Below, one piece after another: positions 11,882 through 23,329 of a DNA stretch of 64,000 nucleotides. A program made the position numbers and the translations under genes. Every line of letters starts with the position of its first letter. Within the stretch, counting starts at the first letter, position 1. The notes beneath the pieces were generated by a model. That model did no database searches. It had not been told where the DNA came from and saw only the letters and a list, made by a program, of their open reading frames with translations. Source of the DNA: Lunularia cruciata (lineage: Eukaryota > Streptophyta > Marchantiopsida > Lunulariales > Lunulariaceae). The stretch is from assembly GCA_948567375.1 (NCBI GenBank), contig OX419761.1, positions 15,440,501-15,504,500 on the forward strand, given 5' to 3'.

Positions 11882-13950
11882 ATCACATCTAAAGTCAGAG
11901 GTAGCCCTTCGCACGTCGCCACAATCTGTTTCACCAACTCCTTGGGTATTGCTTCTAAGGTGGGGCTTTGCACACGAGCTTTGAATAGTGTCAGTGCATC
12001 ATGATGTGACATGAAGGAGAGAACATGTTTGCCGAAAACACTTCTATCCGTTTGAATGCGAGAAATTACTACCAAACGACTACCTTCTCCGTAAAAGATT
12101 CCTTTCAAGTGATTCATCATGTCGGCTGCATTATCACAGTCATCCAACATCAGTAGAACTTTCTTTCCCTGTAACAGTCTCAATGTGTCCCAATCACCCT
12201 GGAGCTCAACGCTGACTTGCCTCCCGTTGCCTTCATACAAGTTTGCCACGACCAGTTTCCAGAAATCTTTCCGACTGAGATTGTGATCAAGGATTTCAAC
12301 AAAGCAGACATAGTGAAATTGGCTTTGAATTCTCAGCAGAACTTGTTTCGCAAGTATCGATTTGCCTAGACCACTCATTCCCACCAGCAGTATCTGCTTC
12401 GATCCTCCCTCTGACAATTTGAGCGCTTCCATGAATTCGCTGATACGATCTCCGAACTCGATTATCCCCTCAGGAAGTCCAAGATGGTTCTCTCATCCTA
12501 CTTTTCTTGACTCCTGCTTAATGGAAAGAAGACACAAGAATCAGCAAGAACCGCAATTCCTCAACGAGGCAAAACAGCAAGGTCATGTTAGACAACTGAC
12601 CGAATTCCCCCAATATCCAAAATTCCAGAAGATTTGACCCAATAGGATTGATAACATTGATCGAATTGGGATTGACTTGAAAGTTACTGGTTTTCTTATT
12701 TTACACCATACCTCCTCGAGACAGATAGTTTGCAAGAAATGGACCAAATGCTGAAAACTATCTGACGTCTTGTCCACTGGCTTGCAGATAGTAAAATGGT
12801 CTACTCCACGAATTGCACAGAAGTCGTCCATGTCAGGTCGGGCAGATGCTTCTTCAACCAACTGAAAAGAATCGCGAGGAGAGTATCCCGGTACCCATTC
12901 CCATACCTACAGACACATGAAAATCATAGACCATCGTAATCACTAAACTCTTGGCAGTAAAGCTCTATTGAAGAACTGTGCCGATGCCCACTATGATACC
13001 AAAACTTCTGTTTAGATACATAGTAATGGGAAAACCACTAAAACTAGTATTGTGATATACAATACAAGAATGACCAGAAGGCAAAATTACAAGAATTACC
13101 TTCCGCAGGTTTTGTATGATGGAGAGACTTCGCACTTGAGTTTCATCCTTTTCCATAACACCACATGTCTTCCAACCGTATTGGATCCGCAACTTTGCAA
13201 ATTCTGCGTTGATTCTAGCACCCTCCGCACTTAGGAGTTCCATATATTCCAGCAAAGGATTTCTAGGCTTTGATGAGCCCCCCAAGCACATCCTGGATCC
13301 TTGTTGAGGTGTCCCGTAGAAGAACAATCCTCTCAAATTGCTCAAAAAATTGGAATACTCGCGGATTCCAGACTTTGTGTTTGCTCTTTGACGTTCCACT
13401 TGTAGACAGACCTCTTTCATGACCAGCCCACCTACACTGTGACCGACCAGAACAACCGGCCAGTGCTGCCCAATGTTTCCAAAATGGATCAGAGATTGGG
13501 CAAGATACTCGCCTGTAAGATGCATATCCATTCTTCCGTGTGAAGGAGAAACTTTCAGACTCGAATCGTAAGAGACTGAGAGTACACGAGCTTGAGGGAA
13601 CTGTTGGACAAGCAAAGTGCCGAGCCAACACGCTGAGTTGTCTCTCAGCATCCAAGTTTGGATGTGTGCCTCTTCGAAATCGTTCCGCACATAACCGTGA
13701 AAGAATATCACCTCCATAGTGATATCTCCAGATACCGGTCGGTGAATTTCGTAAATAGCATCACTCACCTGCAAGTCCCAACATGAGGGTTCTTATTCAT
13801 TATTACAAAACGTAATTGGACCCATGAACCTATGCAAATGCTTTTGCAATTAATGTATAAAGAAATGGACAGCAAAGCAATCATGGATTAGAGCAATACC
13901 TGCTGATAGCTGCCACAAACTGAACCAGACCCAGAATTGGAAGCCGCCAT
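11878..13950 (-). pseudogene. HNL-1: alpha/beta-hydrolase NB-ARC immune receptor, truncated
   Basis: Four exons are readable. Exon 1 (13,950-13,900) starts MAASNSGSGSV. Exon 2 (13,768-13,100) is a SERAC1/PGAP1-like hydrolase with the oxyanion strand VIFFHGY, nucleophile elbow GHSVGG, and LFFYGTPQQGS. Exon 3 (12,906-12,712) carries LVEEASAR and GVDHFTICKP, where the likely catalytic His sits. Exon 4 (12,513-11,878) is NB-ARC with P-loop GMSGLGKS, kinase-2 LLMLDDCD, RNBS-B GSRLVVISR and GLPL motif EGLPLTLDVI. All three introns (131, 193 and 198 bases) are phase 0 with GT-AG ends. A TGA at 12,495-12,493 interrupts the linker, where HNL-2 reads through. The frame stops right after the GLPL motif, so the ARC2, LRR and C-terminal regions are gone. 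The product would be a cytosolic nucleotide switch. An alternative acceptor skipping the TGA would give an open truncated protein, so expression is possible. Confidence 0.85.
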
Positions 13951-14775
13951 AGTCACGTATGGATGCTGTGGATTGTCGCCCCGGAATAGATCAAATGTGG
14001 ATGCAGCAACCACGTATAATAGCTGATGACACAAGACATGACAAACTACTATAAATTTGCTTTTTTCTCTGGTTTCTATGTATTCAATCCCTCTTTCTGT
14101 TTCATCGCAAAGCATAATGACGTGTAGGAGTTTTGCCTTTCCGACGCTACTATACAAATACAATGTTTTGAAATGTGTTGTCAATTTCATGAAATGTAAT
14201 GCCGTCGTACTATACCAGTCTCAATGCTAGTCTCAAGCAGAAAGAAAAGTTTTACTGACTGACGTTTGAGCACAGGTTTTCCTCAACATGATGAACAATA
14301 TGTAGGTGAAGCCCGAACTGAACCCGAGCAATGCAAAAACTTCCACTCAGCAGATCGGAAACAAACTAAAAAATGTCTGTACGAGCAGATGCTGGTAAGC
14401 AGTGTAGACTTGCCTTGCCCTGTTCTCAGGTCCATCGAAGAAGATAACTCTCACTTCGATATTTCTGTCAATAGCACTGTTTTGCAGCGTTTCGACTGAA
14501 ATATGCTCTGAAGAGACACTGAGAGGAGTTGCGAGTTCGTCCAGTATTCTCTCAGGAAGAATTCTCAACATAGGAAGCTCTGCGAGCGAGTTCCTTCCAA
14601 GCTCAAATCCAGAACTATCAGTTGCAGTACTTACTCGTTCATGGCCATAAGACTTGCAGAAAATGCAATATCTCCAGCTTCTCTCATTTGGTAGAACCAG
14701 AAGTTATACACCACCATACCGAAATGGCGATCAGTTTTCCTTCGATACCCTGCCGGTGTACTTTCTTGGTCAAAA
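13951..14775 (-). repeat. Upstream block of HNL-1, duplicate of 246-1,010
   Basis: Holds the HNL-1 5' region. On the minus strand an open stretch runs from about 14,190 into the HNL-1 start codon. A second one at 14,571-14,405 reads LRILPERILDELATP and later EVRVIFFDGPENRARQ before a possible donor. Fragments of the latter (the DNA word AAGATAACTCTCA) recur at 34,310. These could be upstream coding exons or a conserved leader. I cannot assign a function. Confidence 0.5.
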
Positions 14776-14929
14776 AAGTCATCGCAGAGTCGGTGAAAGC
14801 GTGTACAGTATGGAAATGAGTGCAGAAGTCTTCGGGAGAAGGTCTTTCTGTAGCACAATTCTTTACCATTTTCCGTGTGAAATCGCACTAAATTCCTTAT
14901 GACAGAGCAGTACAATTAGACATACTCTT

Positions 14930-16372
14930 TTATATAAATGTCCACACAATACCTTACGTACGTATGTGGTGAGAATTTAGTTACGGTGTGGTGGTTCTCA
15001 ATAGAAGTTCTTAAATGTGGATAAACGTGTTGGTGATATGAATATTGGGGTTTTTTACCTATTTTTGCCTATTTTATTCAACCCTATTTTATCTATTTTG
15101 TCTAAGCCTTGTACGGGCTGGATGGAGTCTTCCCATCCTTCGAGTTTTCTACGCGGCCACCCTCTCGCAAAATATGAATCAACCTTTCATTGAATTGAGA
15201 TAATTGATTATTTATTGTATCTGCGTATGTATCAATTAGAAGGTATTTGAACACCCTTGTGTAATGTGAGAGATGTGTCGGAGCTCTAGATCTCTTTGTG
15301 ATTGCTCTTAAATTACCGAAGACATTAACGAGTATGTTGTGTTTAAAGACCAGTTTCTAGACTTAAAAGACGAACACTATATCAACGACTTTTTGTGTCG
15401 AGGAGACCATTGCTTTCCATCTCAACTCACCTTCATGCAGAGAATTTGAATATATTGAATGAATACCTATATAAACTGGACTGGGCTATCATGATGGAGG
15501 TTGTGTGATCTCATACGCAAATATAGAGATGTAATTGTTAATAGGTGTAAGTACCACAGGCTTTCTGCAATATGGCGATGCTTACAATAACAATTACAAT
15601 GACGGTATACAAACATCATATAGCGGATGAATATCGGATCTGCATTACAAAGTTGAAATTTTTGGAATAAGAAATAAAATTTATAAGACATGCCCACATT
15701 ACTTCAGAGTATGTATGAAAATATACGTCACCTCTGAGATATGTGTGAACAAGATTATCAACGTTGCTTTAACTAATTTTTTGCTAATATCATCACAGCT
15801 TGATATGATAAAGAGATAATGTTACCTACTTTTATGAAAGTTTAGGAATTGGATCAGCATTCCGTTTATATAAAGGACAGTTATAGAATGCTCCAAAATT
15901 TATATACAAGTTGCTACTTAAAGGCTGGAGATTGAGCTAAAAAGCAAAGAATGAAAATAGTTCCGTGGAGGTAGGCGTCCTAGCTCGGTTCCACGTCAAT
16001 TAAACTGAACTTTTCCAAATCCATATGTTATAAAACTAGATCTATGAAAACACAGCACCAATCTAATACAAGAATAAGTATAAAAAGCAAAAGCGACATA
16101 ATATGAGTATCTCTCTTTCAAATTTGGAAAGGTGCCATCAAACACCTTGAACCAGGTCACAAGAAGAACTAAAAATGTTCAAATACGTTGTTTAGAAAAG
16201 TAATAACAACTTTTTAAAAATTGGAATACTCAATTCAATCTTCAAGGAGGTGCAATGGAGCCGCCCTTGAAATTGTAATTCCAATTCCAAGGAGAACGCA
16301 CAGAGCTAAAATATACAATTTTACATGGTACTTCTGAAGAGTTGGAGCAATTGGATGTCAATACGGATTGTC
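14930..16372. other. Intergenic sequence with repeat fragments
   Basis: An inverted copy of the GGGAAGACCC module lies at about 15,100-15,170. A block at 16,065-16,275 is the reverse complement of a block near 32,510-32,740, with shared words such as GGTGCCATCAAACA and ATATGAGTAT; that second copy interrupts RLP-2. No supported gene is seen. Confidence 0.5.
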
Positions 16373-16770
16373 TGTTATGTTTGGCTTGCTATAAGTGACT
16401 TGCCTGAGCAAGAGCAAAACTTGACTGATGGAAACTCCTTGCTGTATCATGCGGTATATATTCAGTCACTTCTAAAGTTGACTATTAAAGTGACTAGTTA
16501 TCTTGAGTGGTCAATACTCATGAAGTCACGCAGGTCTATATTCAGGAGTTTAGACAGATGACAGAGTGACTATCCCATGTGTTTTGTATATATATACATA
16601 TGTACAATGGAAATAGAGGTTCGAAGGCTGGTGTGAGCCTGTTTCAGCCGTGGATGTAGCTTCCGGGACATGGAGTGAACCACATTATTTCCTGTTAGTC
16701 CTCTGATTTATGTTTAATGGGCCTGATGATGTGCTATTGCGAGAGGTCCTTGGGACTGTATTTTCTGACA
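16373..16770 (+). repeat. 5' LTR of copia element
   Basis: 398 bases, TG...CA ends. By eye it differs from the 3' LTR by about a dozen substitutions plus several indels, including a 6-base GCAAGA-type insertion in the right copy. This suggests a moderately recent insertion. A TATATATATACATATG segment near 16,587 could hold the promoter. Confidence 0.9.
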
Positions 16771-16784
16771 ATTGGTATCAGAGC
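16771..16784 (+). other. Primer-binding site (initiator Met tRNA)
   Basis: TTGGTATCAGAGC directly follows the 5' LTR end, offset by one base. This is the usual plant copia priming sequence for minus-strand DNA synthesis. Confidence 0.85.
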
Positions 16785-16788
16785 ATAG

Positions 16789-19230
16789 TTGGTCCTTAAG
16801 AGGGTCTTGAGATCTGATGGTGCAGGGAAGTGGGTCCAGAAGCAAGTCCACAGCAAAGCAATGGCAGGGGTGATATCCATATCCAATGCTAAATTTGCAG
16901 TGGAGAAGTTTGATGGGAAAAACAATTTTGGACTTTGGCAACTGAAGATGAAGGACCTTCTTGTCCAGCAAGGACTGCATGGAGCACTGAAGAAGAAAAA
17001 GGAGGACAAAAGTGATGAGGATGGGGAAGATGAAGATGCAGATCTGAGAGCTATTAGCACTATTAGGTTGAACCTTGCTGATGAAGTGCTATACAATGTT
17101 ATGAATGAGGAATCTGCACCAAAACTATGGGCCAAACTGAAAAATCTTTATATGACCAAGTCTTTGACAAACAGACTGTTTCTTAAACAGAAGTTTTATA
17201 TGTTGAGGATGAAGGAAGGCCAGAGTATTATGGAGCACCTCAATGCTTTCAACAAAATCATTTGTGAGTTGATGAGCATAGAGGTTAAGTTAGAAGAGGA
17301 GGATAAGGCATTGCTGTTATTGACTTCACTTTCTCCATCATATGAGCATCTGGTCACAACTCTTCTATATTGGAAGGATGATATAAACTGTGAGGAGGTC
17401 ACTTCAGCATTATTGTCCAATGAGATGCGAAAAAGATCCTACCAAGAAAAGACAAATTCAGAGGCTCTATTTATCAGAGGAAGGACAAGAGAGAGAGAGC
17501 AGATCAGGAGTAAATCAAGATCCAAGTCTAGAACCGGAGGTTTCAAAGGCAAGTGCTGGATTTGTGGGAAGGTTGGACATTTCAAGAAGGATTGTAACAA
17601 CAAGAGGCTTGAGTCCAATAAGGATAAAGGTCAACTTTCAGATCAAGCAAGCATTGCTGAGTCATCTGGAGTTGTGGATGATGTTCTATGTGTTACCCAA
17701 GACAAAGATCAATTTGAGGAGTCATGGATATTGGACTCAGGTTGCTCTTACCATATGTGTCCAAATAAGGACTGGTTTCATGAGTACAAATCATTCAATG
17801 GAGGATCTGTAATAATGGGGAACAACATGGCTTGTAAAGCTATTGGCATTGGCACAATACACATTAAGATGTTTGATGGTATTGTGAGGACTCTTGTTGA
17901 TGTGAGACATGTTCCTGAGTTAAGGAAGAATTTGATATCACTAGGCACTTTGGACTCAAATGGTTGGAGGTGGGGAGCAGAAAATGGAACACTCAAGGTA
18001 TCAAAAGGAGCATTGGTTGTGATGAAAGGCAAGAAGATAGGAAACCTTTATGAGCTTGTTGGAGAGACCATCACTGGAGGAATGGCAAGTACTATTTCTG
18101 AAAATGAAGATCCCAAAGATCTTACTCAGTTATGGGACCTCCGTTTGGGTCATATGAGTGAAAGGGGCTTAAGTGAATTGTCCAAGCAACAACTTCTGAA
18201 GGGCCTTAAAAGTTGGAAGTTAAAATTCTGTGAGCATTGTGTAATAGGAAAGCAACGGAGGGTAAGCTTTTCCACAGGAGTTCATTGCATAAAGGGAATT
18301 TTAGACTATGTGCATTCTGATGTTTGGGGCCCTGCACCTGTAGCTTCAAAATCTGGAGCATTATATTTCGTGTCTTTGGTTGATGATTACTCTAGGAGAG
18401 TATGGGTCTACACCATAAAGCAAAAATCAGAGGTCTTCTCTATCTTTAAACAATGGAAGGTGATGATGGAGAAACAAATTGGAAGGAAAGTGAAGTGTTT
18501 GAGGTCTGATAATGGTGGAGAATACAAATCTGGAGAGTTTGATAGATATTGTAAGAGTGAAGGGATAATCCATCACTTTACCATACCGGGTACTCCTCAA
18601 CAAAATGGTGTGGCAGAGCGGATAAATTGTACACTCTTGGAGAAAGCAAGAAGTATGTTAAGCAATGCTGGATTGGAGAAGAGTTTTTGGGCAGAAGCTA
18701 GAAATACGGCTTGTCATTTGGTAAACATTTCTCCCTCTACTGCTATTGAGTGTAAGACACCTACGGAAAAATGGACAGGTAGGCATGTTGATTACTCTTC
18801 ACTTAGAGTATTTGGATGCATAGCTTATGTTCATATTCAACAAGAACAAAGGACAAAGTTAGACTCCAAATCTAGAAAATGTATATTCTTGGGATATGAG
18901 AAGGATACAAAGGGATATAGATTGTGGGATCCAGAAAGGTGTTGTCTTGTTGTGAGTAGGGATGTAGTTTTTGATGAGACTAGTACAATGAAGACTATTA
19001 CTATAGCAAAAGAAAAGAAAAAACAAATTCAGTCAGATTTTGTTAAGATAGATATTGATACTGGAAATGAAGACATTTCACCTCTTGTAGATCTACCAAG
19101 TGAACCATTAGAAGAGCAAAGCCCAGAAGTGATTCATGAACGTAGGTATCCAAATAGGGATAGAAGGCCTCCAAAGAGATTTGATGATTCTTTTGTAGCT
19201 TATGCCCTTCTTACGGAGAATGGTTAGCCT
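16789..19230 (+). CDS. copia gag-protease-integrase open frame
   Basis: An 812-codon frame. Gag begins with FDGKNNFGLWQLKMKDLL (about residue 44); a zinc knuckle CWICGKVGHFKKDC lies near residue 257. The protease site is WILDSGCSYHMC near residue 316. The pre-integrase LRLGHMSERGL and CEHCVIGKQ form the HHCC region. The integrase core has HSDVWGP, RSDNGGEY and NGVAERIN, supplying the DDE triad. The frame runs on toward the IGCKW start of RT but is stopped by TAG at 19,228, in a place where GAG would restore the usual EP-S-YEEA segment. The true initiator may be ATG at 16,861, since residues before it overlap leader sequence. Product: structural and integration proteins of the element. Confidence 0.92.
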
Positions 19231-20815
19231 TCTTCATATGAAGAGGCAATGCAAGATCAAGAATGTCAAAAGTGGCATTGTGCAATGGATGAGGAGATGA
19301 AGTCTTTGGCCAAGAACCAAACTTGGAGACTTGAAAAATTGCCTATGGGAAAGAAGGCAATTGGTTGCAAATGGATATTTTGGAAGAAGGAAGGACTTCC
19401 AAAATCAGGTGGAGATAGATACAAAGCAAGGCTTGTAGCAAAGGGTTACAGCCAAAACGAAGGTATTGACTTAAATGAGATTTTTTCACCAGTGGTAAAA
19501 ATCTCTTCAATTCGTGCACTATTGGCAATAGTTGCATTGCATAACTTGGAATTGGAGCAACTAGATGTTACAACTGCTTTTTTACATGGAGAATTGGAGG
19601 AGGAGATTTACATGCATCAACCTGAAGGTTTTGTGGTACCAAGGAACCAGAACCTGGTTTGCAGGTTACAAAAGTCTTTATATGGACTAAAGCAAAGTCC
19701 AAGACTTTAGTACATGAAATTTGATACTTTCATGTTGAAGCAGGGATATAACAGAAGTGAATCAGATTGTTGTGTGTACCTCAAGAAGCTACATGGACCT
19801 AGAGTATTTGATTTAATCATCTTGGTACTATATGTGGATGATATGCTGATTGCTGCAAAGGATATGGTTGAGGTGGAGAAATTGAAAGCACAACTTGGTA
19901 AGGAGTTTGATATGAAGGATTTGGGTTCTTCAAAGAGTGTACTTGGGATTGAAATCCATCGGGACAGGAGCAAGAGAAATTATGGATATCTCAAAGAAGA
20001 TATTTGGAAAAATTACTTGCTCGGTTTGGCATGGAGAAAGCAAAACCCGTGAACACTCCAATGGCAAGTCATTTCAAGATATCATTGGAGCAATGTCCAT
20101 CAAATGAGGAGGAGAGAAAAGTAATGTCCAACATTCCTTATGCTAGTGCTGTTGGGAGTTTAATGTATGCTATGGTCTGCACTAGACCAGACATCTCATA
20201 TGCTGTGAGCATGGTGAGTATATACATGGCAAATTTGGGGAAACAACATTGGGAAGTTGTGAAGTAGATACTTCGTTACTTGAAAGGGACTATAAATATT
20301 GGCATTAAGTTTGATGTGGAGAAGGAACAAGAAGGAGGAATTACAGGGTACGTAGATTCTGATTTTGCCGGAGACTTGGATAAGAGAAGGTCTACAATAG
20401 GATTTGCTTTTACACTTGTTGGTGGTGCAGTAAGTTGGAAGTCTACTCTCCAATCTACTATTGCTCTTTCTACTACATAGGCAGAATATATGGCAACAAC
20501 TGAGGCTGCCAAGGAGGCAATATGGCTACAAAGATGAGCCAAGGATATAGGACTCCCTAATGTGAAGTCCACACTCTTTTGTGATAGCCAAAGCGCTATT
20601 CACTTGGCAAAGAATCAAGTATATCATTCAATGACAAAGCATATTGATGTGAGACACCATTTTATCAGGGAAGCTGTGACAAATGGTGAAATCAATTTGC
20701 AAAAGATTGGCACAGAGGTAAACGCAGCTGATATGTTGACTAAACCTATTCCTGTTGAGAAGTTCAAGTTATGCATGAACTTGCTTAACGTTCAATGTTG
20801 CTCTTTGGGATGATA
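19231..20815 (+). pseudogene. copia reverse transcriptase-RNase H region, broken
   Basis: Continues the polyprotein. RT begins at 19,249 with AIGCKWIF and TAFLHGELEEEIYM, then LYGLKQSPRL and the catalytic YVDD near 19,838. RNase H carries YVDSDFAGD and later DSQSAIHLAKN, ending CSLG before TGA at about 20,812. Breaks: TAG at 19,708 where Trp is usual, a one-base loss near 19,978, TAG at 20,265 where Trp is usual, TAG at 20,478 where Glu is usual (STT-AEYMA), and TGA at 20,536. Domains in between are otherwise well preserved, so decay followed insertion. Confidence 0.9.
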
Positions 20816-20842
20816 AGGTGGATACAAGCGAAAGGTGGAGTT

Positions 20843-21248
20843 TGTTATGTTTGGCTTGCTATAAGTGACTTGCCTGATCAAGAGCAAGAGCAAAACTTGA
20901 CTGATGGAAACTCCTTGCTGTATCATGCGGATATATATTCAGTCACTTCTAAGGTTGAGTATTAAAGTGACTAGATATCTTGAGTGGTCAATACTCATGA
21001 AGTCACGCAGGTCTATATTCAGGAGTTTAGACAGATGACAGAGTGACTATCCCTGTGTTTGTATATATATATACATATGTACAATGGAAATAGAGGTTCG
21101 AAGGCTGGTGTGAGCCTGTTTCAGCCGTGGAGGTAGCTTCTGGGATAGGGAGTGAACCACGTTATTTCCTGTTAGTCCTCTGATTTATGTTTAATGGGCC
21201 TTATGATGTGCTATTGCGAGAGGTCCCTTGGGACTGTATTTTCTAACA
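20843..21248 (+). repeat. 3' LTR of copia element
   Basis: 406 bases, TGTTATGT start and TCTAACA end, preceded by the polypurine tract AAAGGTGGAG at 20,831-20,840. It lacks a following primer-binding site, as expected for the right LTR. Confidence 0.9.
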
Positions 21249-21960
21249 ATTGTGTCTACCTGTTTACTAAAGTTTATTACTGTCTAGTTTCCCCAGGATT
21301 TCGTATCAGCAGTCATATCTTCTCCACCTTCTTAAGATTGCCCGCCTTCAGTTCTCTAAGCATGGTGTTCAGTGAAGAGGTTTTCCACTCTTCACTGTAC
21401 TTTTGCAGCATATTGTAATGTTTTAAAGAAACCTTAGTGGGTCACTTTGTTCAACGTAATGTGACCTCTCAATCTCAGGTCGGAATTTCAGCGATTAACT
21501 CGAGGGATTTCTTACCACTGTATGCTATGCGGTTCTTCGAAGTACAGTAGAGATAACAAATCAATGGGTAGTCACCACAGAACTTACACGTGGGAACCTT
21601 AGGAACGTAGACGAGGGTATTCCGATGTGGAGAGTTCTCCTCTTGAGTGTTGTCTTATTGTGAACACGGTGACCCAAATACTTGACCAGAACTTGGAAGT
21701 GTTACTAGAGATATGATTGAATATAAATTAAATAAATATAAAAGTTAGCAAGGTAAGAAGGGTGAGAACACCACGTCAAGCCAACAAAAACTTAACTTCA
21801 AGGGGGAATTAAGCCCCAACGGTAAATAACTTTGCAAGTCCTTTCCGTGTTCACACCACGAAATTCGCTATTGCGCGGAAGGCATTGCCGGCTGAGGAAA
21901 AGAGCACCGCTTCGCATGTGCGCTCTCCTGTATAAAAAGTCTTCCAAAAGCAAGTGGCAC
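21249..21960. other. Unassigned intergenic sequence
   Basis: Between the copia element and the first large R1 copy. Ends with an R1-like CTTCGGAGGTTGTTGGGTA motif at about 21,969. No convincing gene seen; the only longer frame (21,194-21,418) starts inside the LTR. Confidence 0.4.
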
Positions 21961-22930
21961 CACTAGTCTTCGGAGGTTGTTGGGTAGCACTGTTTGTAGC
22001 CCTGAGCTACAAAACTGTAGCTTTGTCTGTGATTACGTTTGCTTCTCTTTTCCGTGTGTCTGTTCCTCGAACTTAGAATGGTAGGAAAAAGAAAGGCAAC
22101 CGCGTAGGAAAAATGAAGGATGGGAAGACCCTATCAAGCCGTACAAGAGAGAGACAAAAAAGGTAAGATGGGGCTAAGCCCCATGGTAGGTAGCCCCACT
22201 GTAATAGGCTTTATCACTTCTTAGGAGAAAACCTATCTATAAAGCTGGTCAGGGAATCATTGTTATTTTAAGTTTACATATCATTAGTTGTGAAATGTCT
22301 CTTGTCTATTCATTTGAAGTGATTGTACTTTTTTAAGTTACTAGAAGTTATGGATTCAAAGAGTCTTATCCTTGTACTCGGTTGATCTTCAACGTGTCAC
22401 ATAAAGTAAGCATGTAAAGCCTCTAAGGTTGATATATTTCAACCGCTGCTATATTCGAAGGACACCGAAGTCAATGAGAACGCTTTGGACAGCAGTTCGG
22501 TGGCCCACTCACTTCTCACAACATGAATACATGAAGGACGACCGCGTAGGGAAAGAAAAATAAAGGATGGGAAGACCCCCATCAAGCCCTCACAAGGGAG
22601 AGATGAACAAGGTAAAATGGGGCTCAGCCCCAATAGAGTCTATATGAGAGATGTCACATGAATATGATGGTGCTTTTTACTTGTGGGGATGTTATATATT
22701 TGTAGATTCCAGGGAATCATGATTCAATAGTTAATGTTTATCTCCTTGTTTCACAACTCCTTTTTATCGTGAGAGAGAAGTATTCTTTCAGTTAATATTA
22801 AGAAGTTTATAAACAGAATCTGGTAGTGAAGAGCCTCGACCGGATTGCTGGATATCGTGTGTAGTTTAGCCCTATTTTTAAGATGCATGATGTCCTGCTA
22901 GCATAAAAGTGTGATTCCGAAGAGAAAGAA
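21960..22930 (+). repeat. R1 dispersed repeat, long copy with internal duplication
   Basis: Module order: CTTCGGAGGTTGTTG, ACAAAACTGTAGCTTTGT, ATTACGTTTGCTTCTC, GTTCCTCGAA, CTATCTATAAAGCTGGT, TATGGATTCAAAGAGTC, then the ATGAATATGATGGTG and GTGAAGAGCCTCGAC region. The GGATGGGAAGACCC segment occurs twice (about 22,117 and 22,565), about 450 bases apart. Other copies: 25,200-25,800, 27,455-28,140, 39,080-39,560, 39,985-40,300, 51,225-51,720, and inverted 2,160-2,850. No coding capacity; it may be an LTR-like or other nonautonomous element. Confidence 0.6.
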
Positions 22931-23329
22931 GAATTTGTCATATGGTTCATATAACTACATCGAATAAGAGAATTGAACTAAGGAATTAGATGAGGAAAGA
23001 GAAAGACCAGAGGATACACAATCATATTGGCCTTAGGTTCTTCTTTGATAGTGTGCTCCCCTGTTCCCGGGTTCATTCCACAGCGGAGGCATCAGTCCAT
23101 GAACGAAAAGCAGATAATGAACAGTTTCATCCTTCAAAATGGTAGATGTGAATAACTTTTTTTCCTTTAGGGCAGTATTAGCTAAATGGCACATAATTAT
23201 CTCTGGAATTTAAATTTGAGCTGAAAAATAATATCTTACATGAACATTTATATTTAGTTGAATATACTTTTCCGGAATAGTAGATACACCAACCGTCACA
23301 TACATGTTCAAACGCGAAACAGTTCATAA

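Larger units (their letters stand above)
16373..21248 (+). mobile_element. Ty1/copia LTR retrotransposon, nearly full length
   Basis: Two LTRs (16,373-16,770 and 20,843-21,248) starting TGTTATGT and ending TCTGACA or TCTAACA flank one polyprotein region. A primer-binding site TTGGTATCAGAGC, complementary to initiator Met tRNA, follows the left LTR, and a purine-rich tract AAAGGTGGAG precedes the right one. Domain order gag, protease, integrase, RT, RNase H defines copia. ATTGT occurs at 16,367-16,371 and at 21,249-21,253, a candidate 5-base target duplication with one extra base on the left. Several stops and one frameshift make it non-autonomous now. Confidence 0.93.
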
